Part shown: piece after piece, positions 55,976-64,000 of the stretch
Layout: each line of letters starts with the position of its first letter
How positions within the stretch are numbered: position 1 is the first letter of the stretch
Source: Ulota crispa
Taxonomy: Eukaryota; Streptophyta; Bryopsida; Orthotrichales; Orthotrichaceae
Direction of reading: 5' to 3'
DNA: 64,000 nt
NCBI GenBank assembly: GCA_963920765.1
Contig: OY987243.1
Location: forward strand, 4,216,001 to 4,280,000
Translations under genes and position numbers: made by a program
Notes under the pieces: model-generated
Databases searched by the model: none
What the model was told of the DNA's origin: nothing
The model's input: the letters and a program-made list of their open reading frames with translations, nothing else

Positions 55976-57179
55976 AAGTAGGAGGCTCATGAATGGACCA
56001 TCTAAGAACTGAAATTGAATTTTGGGTAGGTGAAACTTCTTGAAACATTTTTCAATAAATTTTCCTACAAAGACAAGAAGAATTGGCATTTGACCCAAGT
56101 TGTTACATAGTTTTTGGAGCTTTGTGGAATTTGTTATGAAATTTTGAAGTTGAAATGGCATTGGGCTCTAAATTGGATCACCTCCTCAAGTGTACTGTAT
56201 AATGGCCTACAAACTAATTTTGTTCACTATGTTTTACGTATGAAAAACCTTGGCATTTTAGAATAAAATTGTCATTTTTAGAATCTTGTATCACTAGCCT
56301 CTAACTCTTACTCAATCCCAATCAAGCATATCAGATTTTGAGTTTCAAAAAATGAAAACCCTCTTTTTGGTGAACTAGTTTACACAATATTCATGATTTT
56401 ACATGATAAATGATTAAAAACACTTGGTGATGAATTTTTGAAATATGATTGCATGGATATGTAGGAAACATCCATACACACATCCTTCCTTCTAACAATC
56501 ATCTCCAACAAAAATTAAAACTTCTTCTATGTAGATTTTAATGTTGAGGTGATTACAACCAAATCTTGTAAATTAGATACTTCTTTATAGTAATCAGATT
56601 TTCTATTTGACTTATACAACATGATTAGACTTGAATCTTTGAGCATAATGATATGGTTGTTTTGCTAAAATATAGTTAAAAATATATAAATATATAATTT
56701 ACAAGATTTGGTCATGGTCACTCCAACATTAAAATCTACATAGAAGAAGTTTTAATTTTTTTTGGAGATGCTTGTTAGAAGGAAGGATGTGTGTATGGAT
56801 GTTTCTTACATATTCATGCAATCATATTTCAAAAATTCATCACCAAGTGTTTTTAATCATTTATCATGTAAAATCATGAATATTATGTAAACTAGTTCAC
56901 CAAAAAGAGGGTTTTCATTTTTTGAAACTCAAAATCTGATATGCTTGATTGGGATTGAGTAAGAGTTAGAGGCTAGTGATACAAGATTCTAAAAATGACA
57001 ATTTTATTCTAAAATGCCAAGGTTTTTCATACGTAAAACGAAGTGAACAAAACTAGTTTTTAGGCCATTGTACAATATCTGTACATTGCTGAAGTTTGTG
57101 AAAAATAACATGTACAAAAATAGTACATTAGAGGAGGTGAACCATTTTAGAGCCTAAACCAAATTAGAGGCTCCTACCT
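55976..57179. mobile_element. AGGTAGGAG-type element, split by a long hairpin
   Basis: AAGTAGGAGGCTCATG at the left and AGAGGCTCCTACCT at the right, flanked by TA. The family blocks ('aagacaagaagaattggcat', GTACAT...GTACAAAAATAGTACATT) lie on both sides of the insert at 56199-57071. Confidence 0.8.
56199..57071. mobile_element. Long hairpin element nested in an AGGTAGGAG element
   Basis: ATGGCCTACAAACTAATTTT and AAAACTAGTTTTTAGGCCAT form the ends. The arms stay paired for hundreds of bases through 'aatcaagcatatcagatttt' and 'aacatccatacacaca'. The inner arms match 51011-51894, while the outer ~100 bases differ, so the two share an interior but not their ends. Confidence 0.85.
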
Positions 57180-58313
57180 TAGTCCTGTCCACTTTGCCAT
57201 CTCTCTCGGCAAATTGCTACCTCCAATAAAAACCCATAGCAAACACAAGCGCACCCAATGCCTAGGGAGTTTTGAGCTTCCTCCATAAAAAATTTACATT
57301 TCTCATCCTCAACCAATTTTTTAGTGCATGTATAACTAGCTGTTGGCACTTGCTGTGCTATGCATTCACCATTAGAATTGTTGTGAAATCCAAAATTGAT
57401 TGAAGACATTATATTATAGAGGTCAAATGTGATATTACAAAAGTCACATTAATTTTAATAGCATGATTAGCAGTTGGTGCTTGCTATGCTACGCATTCAC
57501 CATTAGAATTTTATTAGTATTTTAATGTGTTAAATAGAATGCAAAGTAAAAAATTTAGTAAGCCTTCAAATTGTGCCTATGTGATAATATCACACAAAAT
57601 GGAGAGGTGATACTACAAGGGTCATTATGTGATATTAGAGAGGTCACTTTGATTAAAGTAGTATGACTAGACATTTCCAAGAAATCTAACCAGTTTTCAT
57701 CCTATACATTCAGGTTTCAACCAATCTTTTTTGACCTTTCATTTAGCTAACTTTCTATTGTTTTATGTAACCCTTTGCTCATTGATTGCACCTCCAATAA
57801 CACTCACTTCCCCAATTTTGAATTGGGTAAAAAACAATCTGCTTTGAGGTTGTCGTGCACAAACAAATTAGTTTCTTGGATAAAAAATAATATAAATTTT
57901 TGGCTATTTTTGTGATTTCTACATCTAGTTTGGGTTTTACCTTTGTAACTTATAATTCCCAAGCAACAATCTCAAAATGGTTTTATTTTGTCGTCTTTTG
58001 AATCAATCATGGCCCAATTGCATGATTATGAACGCAAATGCAAGGATACCTAACTATTAGCAACATTAAGACATCAGTGGTTTTTTTTTACTCTAACCAG
58101 TGAAAACAAACGATAGCAACCCTTGTTTTGTGTTATATATTTTTATTCTTTTTTCTCTTGTTTTGAAACGGCAACTAGTAAATGTAGCTGATTTATGGAT
58201 TTTGTGTTGGTGCAGTTGGATGTTTGTCATATTACAAACCTATGTGAAAGCGATATATTCCAATCATGGAGTCCATTCAACACTACTAAAATATGTTTGC
58301 AAGAACTCATACT
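57180..58313. other. Unassigned, with local duplications
   Basis: GCATTCACCATTAGAATT occurs near 57361 and 57497, inside a longer imperfect repeat about 140 bases apart. A second phrase, GTGATATTA with AGGTCA nearby, recurs near 57430 and 57627. A 76-codon minus frame (57179-57409) starts MSSINFGFHNNSNG and is cysteine-rich; it has the look of coding sequence but no domain I can name. Confidence 0.35.
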
Positions 58314-58367
58314 TTAATGAGAAATATTTAGATGCATATTTTAATGTGAAATATTTGAATGCATACT
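58314..58367. repeat. 27-bp tandem repeat, units 1 and 2
   Basis: Each unit begins TTAATG and ends GCATA(T/C)T, for example TTAATGTGAAATATTTGAAT plus seven bases. Unit 3 lies after the inserted TTAA element at 59119-59145. Confidence 0.9.
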
Positions 58368-59122
58368 TTAACCCCTAAAGGCCCAAGCATTGTTTTTTTT
58401 GACAACATAGTGATTTTGGGCAGCTCACTACAAGTGGATGTTTCATTTTTTTTTTTTGAAATTTTCACGCATGATGTGTCCAACGAATAGCTTGAAGGTC
58501 CAACAATTTTCATAACTTTTGACTACATGGTTCAAAAGTTATTGCATGATATGTTGTAATTTTTGAACTTCTACCCTCCCAAGCAGCTCAAAAAACTTCT
58601 TTAAAAATGACTTTTTTTTTACCTTTTTTTTTTTGAAATTGGTTCTTTAGACTTATATGTAGGTTGGGAGTTTTGAATCATTAAATTTTAATTAATAAAC
58701 TGAAAGTTATGAGAAGTTTTAGTTTGCGGGTAGGTATAGTTTTGAGAGACTCCATACCTACCCACAAACTAAAACTTCCCATAGCTTTCATTTCATTAAT
58801 CAAAATTGAATGATTCAAAACTTCCAACCTACATATAAGTCTAAAGAACCAATTTCAAAAAAAAAAAAAAGTAAAAAAAAAAGTCATTTAAAGAAGTTTT
58901 TTGAGCTACTTGGGAGGGTAGAAGTTCAAAAATTACAACATATCATGCAATAACTTTTGAACCATGTAGTCAAAAGTTATGAAAATTGTTGGACCTTAAA
59001 GCTATTCCTTGGGCACATCATGCGTGAAAATTTCAAAGAAAAAAGATGAAACATTCACTTTTAGTGAGTTGCCCAAAATCCATTTTGTCCCCCGAAGGGA
59101 CAAGTGGGCTTTTAGGGGTTAA
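58368..59122. mobile_element. TTAA element, subfamily S5, hairpin inserted in a tandem repeat
   Basis: TTAA-CCCCTAAAGGCCCAAGC to GGGCTTTTAGGGG-TTAA. 755 bp, arms nearly complementary, turn near 58745. Sister of 53038-53782. It sits exactly at the TTAA that starts the third unit of a 27-bp repeat. Confidence 0.9.
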
Positions 59123-59145
59123 TGTGAAATATTTGAATGCATACT
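59119..59145. repeat. 27-bp tandem repeat, unit 3
   Basis: Identical to unit 2 (58341-58367). Confidence 0.9.
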
Positions 59146-59891
59146 TTTATATAAACTTTATTTCTTTTTTTGAAGTTTGTGTCATTTTGTTAATGCAATT
59201 GTGAATCTGATTGTTGAGACATCTTGTAATAGAATCTAAAGTTGTGGTAAAAAGTGGTGTAGGATAGCTGGAATACATTGAATAATTTGAAGGCCATTAT
59301 TGCAATTCTATTTTACCATGTAATGTTGCTTTAATTTGATCTTATTTAACCAAAAGAATGAAGCAACTACCAATGACAACTACATTTTGAAAGGAATTTA
59401 CTTAGGTGACTTCATCTTAGAGGAATATAAAAAGGATATTATAATTAGTTTGTTTGTGTTAACATCAGACAATGTATTTTAACTTATTTGTTTATTATAA
59501 AATTTGCAAAATAGTTCTATGGCTTCGAATGTTCTCAAACGGAAAACATGTCTTATTACTTTTCTGAATTTTTTTTGTGTGTTTAAGTTCATTATTAGGC
59601 ATAAAATTGTGGAAAATACACCTATTCAAATCTTTCATTGCTATAATTATCCAAATGAAAATTTAGATATTCAAACAAGGTGCTAGCTAATACATTCATA
59701 AATACAACTTTAAAATGAAGATAAACAGTAAACATTTTAAAGATTTGCATTTAATAAATAAAATAGTGTTATTTACAAGATGAAATAAAAATGAATATCA
59801 CATAATTGTATTTGAAATTAAAGAGCTAGATTTTGTAGGCTAACCAAAACATACATTAACATAGTTCAATCTACTTTAGATTTTTTTTAGG
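59146..59891. other. Unassigned AT-rich DNA
   Basis: About 745 bases; no gene or element recognised. Confidence 0.4.
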
Positions 59892-60423
59892 GAATTGCTA
59901 AATCCACCACAACTCAGTATCTTACCATGTTACATGGTCCTGCATTGTTCACTAGCAACTCAAGAAGTTTACCATAGAGGGGTGAATTTTAGATATTTAC
60001 CATTGACAAGTTGAATTTGGAAAATATGAATTTAGATTTGGATTTGAAGACCTTGCTTTAGTCCCAAACTTTGAATTAGGTTACAATTGAACAACTCTCA
60101 ACGGAAAAGCTTAGCTTCTTTTACAAACAAGGGTAAAAGTAATAATTTGCCCCCTAGCTAAGCTTTTCCATTGGGCATTGTTTGATTGTAACCTCCTCTA
60201 CTATTATAGACTAAAGCAGGGTCTCTAAATCCAAATCTAAACTCAATTTTTTCAAATTCAACTTGTTAATGGTAAATATCTAAAATTTATCCCCATGTGG
60301 TAAAATTCTTGAGCTGCCAGTGAACAGTGCAAGACCACGTAATGTGGTAAGATATTAAATTATGGTGGATTTAACAAAAGGCATGATGGATTTAGCAAAA
60401 AGCATGGTGGATTTAGCATTTCT
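59892..60423. mobile_element. GGGAATT-type hairpin element
   Basis: GAATTGCTAAATCCACCA and TGGTGGATTTAGCATTTC are inverted ends. The arms continue with 'tcttaccatgttacatggtc' / 'gaccacgtaatgtggtaaga' and 'gcttagcttcttttacaaac'-type pairs. The right end holds three tandem copies of a 21-base unit, GGTGGATTTAGCAAAAAGCA. Confidence 0.85.
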
Positions 60424-60448
60424 TTTTAATTGTCTGCAAATACTGGCT

Positions 60449-61077
60449 TTAACCCCTCAAATATAAATATATAAATTTAGGCCATTTTTCAATCTTGGAC
60501 GTGCCTTTCTGTGCATGATATATGTTAAACTCTTTTGGGTTTTTGACTAGACATGTGTTTCACAACTGATTGGTTACTCCATAAATTTCACAATAGTTAT
60601 ACATCAAAAGCGTTTTTTGTTTGACTTGGAGGCAATTTGGGCAGCCGTTATAAAATAAAATCTTCACACATACTTTTTCATAGACCTTAAGGCACACAAA
60701 ATTGGAGTTGTAAGATTTTGAAATTGAGATTTTTATTATTTGAGCATTGATTTAGAAATATTAACTAGTTTGAAAGAGCTATAAGTCCAAATACTATGCT
60801 TGTGTGCCTTTAAAATCTTAGAGTTGTGTTGCATAGGTGTATTGAGAGTATGTATGAAAAAATTCAAATTGCTTGTACCTATTTGTTATGGTTGCCCAAA
60901 TTTGCCTCCAAGTCAAACAAAAAACGCCTTTGAGGTATAATTTTTGAACTACAATCTAGACTATTGTGAAATTTATGGAAAAACCAATTAATTGTGAAAC
61001 ACATATCTAGTCATAAATCTAAAAGAATTTGACAAATACCATGAACAAGATGGCACACCAAGATTGAAAAATGGCTT
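60449..61077. mobile_element. Hairpin adjoining a TTAA-CCCC end
   Basis: TTAA-CCCCTCAAAT at 60449, then arms GGCCATTTTTCAATCTTGG (60480) and CAAGATTGAAAAATGGCT (about 61060-61077). An inner pair GACTTGGAGGCAA / TTGCCTCCAAGTC lies at about 60622-60920. No matching GGGG-TTAA right end was found, so membership of the TTAA family is uncertain. Confidence 0.6.
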
Positions 61078-61151
61078 GATATTGTACTTCATAGCATTAA
61101 GTAATAATGTATGCTTTAGATATTTATTCACATGACTTCAGAGTTTCTTTA

Positions 61152-62074
61152 TTAACCCCTAAAGGACTGAGCCATTTTTTCAGTGAAAATCACTCAAAAT
61201 TGTTACTTTTGGGGGTTAGTAAGAAGGTATTTTTTTCTGAATATTTGGAAAATTCAACCATAGGATCTTGCCCTAGATTGGATTAAGTACTTGTGGAAAA
61301 AAATCAAGTCATTCCGGATGGACATGAGTGAGATATCTACATCTAAAGTGAAAAGAAAAGTTTTTTTCCATGCTACTGCAAAACTTTAGAAGCCTTTAAC
61401 CATTCTTACATGAAAATAATTGCTTTACTCAACTTTGCACTGTATTTTTCCCATGTAGGAGATCAAGTTAGGTATGTGTGGGAGAATTTTCAAATCAATT
61501 GGAACTACACAACACATAGGAAAAATCAGTAAGTAAAAGAAGTAAAGAATGAGCCAAATCACTAAATTGTTAAGAATTTAATTATTAAAATGAAAAATGC
61601 AAATCCCAATGGTCATAATGTTGTGATAAAAAATCTATTTCCTTTGGTTTAATTTCTTTTTCCAAAATAACAAAAATTGGGTAAATAAAGGACTTCAAAG
61701 TTTATTTTAGAGTAGAGATTCCATAACTGACCGCAAACAAAAACTCCTCATAACTTTGATGTCATTGATTCAAAACTTCTCACTTATAAAAAAATCTAAA
61801 AAACCAATTTCAATTTTTAATTTTAAAAATTAATTAGTTTTTAAAGAAGTTTTTGGGCTGCCCGGGCGGGCAGTCCTCCTTTGCTTTTTCAGATTTTCAA
61901 GCATAACTTCTTCAATAATTATCAGAATGAGGAAAAAATTAGATGCCCGCATAGATCTTTGAATTCCCCAACTTTAATAAAGGTCTCAGAAAATCACACA
62001 AAATAGCTTATCCAAAGGTACACGCCCAAACTCCCACTTGTACCCCGAAGGGACAACAATCCTTTAGGGGTTAA
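61152..62074 (-). mobile_element. TTAA element, subfamily S1
   Basis: TTAA-CCCCTAAAGGACTGAGCC (61152) to CAATCCTTTAGGGG-TTAA (62071-62074). Runs opposite to 45412. Confidence 0.85.
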
Positions 62075-62313
62075 TTCTTTAATTTTATAGTATTGTAAAA
62101 CAATATATCTTTCAAAGTAAGAACAATTGTTTATTTTGAAATAAATATCAATCGAATATGCTTTAGCGTATGAAGAGATATTTGTACGTCACTGGCCAAC
62201 ATCTAGCATTTCCTATTTTCAACTTGTTTCTCACAAGTATCCCCTTCATTATGCCTGTGCTCATACTGAAACTACATTTTTTCAAAAAAATTGGCCGATT
62301 TTTTTCTTGTAGT

Positions 62314-63220
62314 TTAACTGCTAAAGGACCAAGCTGCATTTTTACCAAAAGCTCTTCAAAACTGTCACTTATAGAGCATCAACTAAATTTGAAAACAAAA
62401 ACATTCTTATGCACATGTGACTTTAAGATCTTGTGGTGGGGAAAAACATTCATGAATTTTCACCTTGTGGACTAGAAGATGAAACAATTTGAATATTTAG
62501 AAATGTTTTTTGGGTCTTGTGAAAAATTGGACATTTACTCTTAAGAAGGTGAAATTTTTAAGGAAAAAAGGCTGTTCAAATGGTGCTTCTCTAAATTCCT
62601 TATTCTGCCTAAGTTCAATACACGTCAAAAAAGTTTCAAATCATTTGGAATTGTACAACACATAGGAAAAAAACATTTAGTAAAATGAAGTATAGAATGA
62701 TTCAAAAACACTAAATTGTTAAGAACTTAATTATGGAAATGAAAAATGCCAATTCCAATAGTGGTATTGTTGTAATTAAATAGTTAAATTCTTTGGGTTT
62801 TTTTTTTCCAAAATACTGAAACTTAAGTGAAATAAAGGACTTTAAAGCATTTTAGAGTAGAGAATCCATAATTGCCTGCAAACAAAAACTCCTCAAAACT
62901 TTTATCTCATTGATCAAAATGGAACAATTCAAAGCTTTCCACATATACATAAATCTCCTTAACATTTTTTCTTTTTTTTTGGAATAAGCTTATTTTTTAA
63001 AGCTATATGGATTACTTGTCAAGTGAAAAAAATAACACATTAGACCATAACTTTTTATTCATAATTCTAAAAGTCATAAAGTTTTGTGTATATAAAAAAT
63101 ATTCCTCCTAGCCACCTTATATTGTAATTTCAACCTGAAATATGAAAATCTCCAATCACATGTACCTCCCCAAAATTGCTATGTTGCCAAAAAGACGCAA
63201 CTTGATCATGTAGGGGTTAA
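62314..63220 (+). mobile_element. TTAA element, subfamily S2
   Basis: TTAA-CTGCTAAAGGACCAAGC (62314) to GATCATGTAGGGG-TTAA (63217-63220). Interior matches 47587-48508. Confidence 0.85.
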
Positions 63221-63377
63221 GGTTCAATTGGTCTTTCTACAAACTGACATTTCACTAGCTATGAATTCTCCTCACACATTGGTTTTTTTCTTCCAATCAT
63301 TTTATTATTTTTTGAATTTTTGCATAGTTGAAAGTTCATAGCTCAATGTAGCCCAAAGTAGTACCTTCTGCTAGGCC

Positions 63378-63612
63378 TTAACCCTTAAAGGACAAGGCAG
63401 CCCTTTGCGACCAGTACAATGCAGGGTATTTTTCTTGTATTTGGAGTGCATCCACACCATTATTACATTTGAGATCAACAAAGAAGTTAGAATATAGATC
63501 AATGACATTCTAGTGAGGTAGTCAAGATCCCAAATTAATTTTTTTTGTTGGTAGCAAATGTCAGTTATACATCAGTATACATATTATGTATTATAGTAGC
63601 TCGGTCCTTTAA
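63378..63612. mobile_element. TTAA element, short, right end trimmed
   Basis: TTAA-CCCTTAAAGGACAAGG (63378) to CTCGGTCCTTTAA. The usual GGGG is lost at the right junction, where the next element begins. Confidence 0.6.
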
Positions 63613-64000
63613 CCTCTAAAGGACCAGACCCTCTTTTTTAGAAACATAGCAATTTTGGGCAGGTACCTGTGATTGGAGCTTTTCATATTTTAGGGGGAAA
63701 TCTTAATAGAATGTGGGGATGAGGTTTATCTTTCATATGTACTAAAATTCATGACATTTAGAGTTATGAGTAAAATGTTATGGCCTAATATGTTGTTTTT
63801 TTACGTTTGACGGGCAGCCTGGGCAGATTTCTAGAAAACACTTTCAAAAACAAATTTTTAAAATTGGTTTAGGAGATTTATGTGAATGTAGGAAGCTTTG
63901 AATCATTTTGTTTGAATCAACCAGATGAAAGTTATGAGGATTTTTTTGTTTGCGGGCAGTTATGGATTCAATACTCCAAAATAAACTTTGAAGTCCTTTA
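63609..64000 (-). mobile_element. TTAA element, subfamily S2, cut by the window end
   Basis: TTAA-CCTCTAAAGGACCAGACC then 'agcaattttgggcaggtacc', the reverse of the S2 right end. It continues past the last base shown. Confidence 0.8.

Noticed and set aside
1-64000. LTR retroelements or other virus-like elements
   Set aside because: I found no long direct terminal repeats and no reverse transcriptase, integrase, protease or capsid-like signature in the frames I read.
1-64000. tRNA, rRNA or CRISPR features
   Set aside because: No cloverleaf with A- and B-box-like signals, no rRNA core sequence and no regularly spaced identical repeats with unique spacers were seen. A dedicated tRNA scan was not possible.

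Overview
This 64 kb window is AT-rich, gene-poor nuclear DNA from a eukaryote with a repeat-bloated genome. I recognise no intact host gene, tRNA, rRNA, CRISPR array, bacterial-type operon or LTR retroelement. The open frames are short and mostly lie inside repeats. The only protein-coding signal I can name is a broken transposase C-terminus at 12143-12469. The organism cannot be fixed from this window. Dense non-autonomous DNA transposons with ends such as GAGCATCTCCACCGG and CACTACAAGAAAA, together with that transposase tail, would suit a large AT-rich genome such as a rust-type fungus, but a plant or another protist is not excluded.

The dominant component is a superfamily of short elements that end in 5'-TTAA-CCCCTAAAGGNCC and, at the other side, GGNCCTTTAGGGG-TTAA. 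I count about 30 copies covering roughly 40 percent of the window, nested insertions included. I sort them by internal sequence into S1 (7167, 18318, 32182, 37174, 41239, 45412, 61152), S2 (8443, 25654, 47587, 62314, 63609), S3 (33662, 36772, 46372), S4 (1014, 19759, 39782, 44624), S5 hairpins (53038, 58368), the S6 hairpin (49625), S7 (10500, 49083), S8 with GAGCGCC-like ends (17400, 28104, 42513), and small or odd copies (2906, 5876, 15394, 63378). Two loci act as natural empty-site controls and show that the target duplication is TTAA. That target and the CCC-type ends suggest piggyBac-like mobilisation, but no such transposase is present here.

Other families are layered among and inside them. 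There are AGGTAGGAG-ended elements with a TA duplication, GAGCATCTCC and GGGCATCCCC elements with a TAA duplication (PIF/Harbinger-like), and GGGTGGCTTCACAC-type elements with a TTA duplication. CATAACATT-ended elements carry a microsatellite in the middle. There are also small CACTA-type hairpins, and GGGAATT-ended hairpins of which two sit inside TA microsatellites. One element with an 8-bp duplication holds the transposase remnant.

Layout: 1-9.4 kb holds TTAA elements separated by unassigned DNA. The span 10.5-12.6 kb is a multi-level nested locus. From 14 to 21 kb there are TAA and TTAA elements and an interrupted TTAACCC minisatellite. The span 21.8-25 kb is the longest stretch with no element I recognise. 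From 25 to 43 kb lie mixed elements, two GC-rich minisatellites and one TTAA element nested in another. The span 44.6-50.3 kb is almost continuous TTAA elements. From 50.5 to 61 kb come several long hairpins and back-to-back TAA elements, and the window ends within another TTAA element. All alignments were done by eye, so boundaries of degenerate copies may be off by 10-20 bases.
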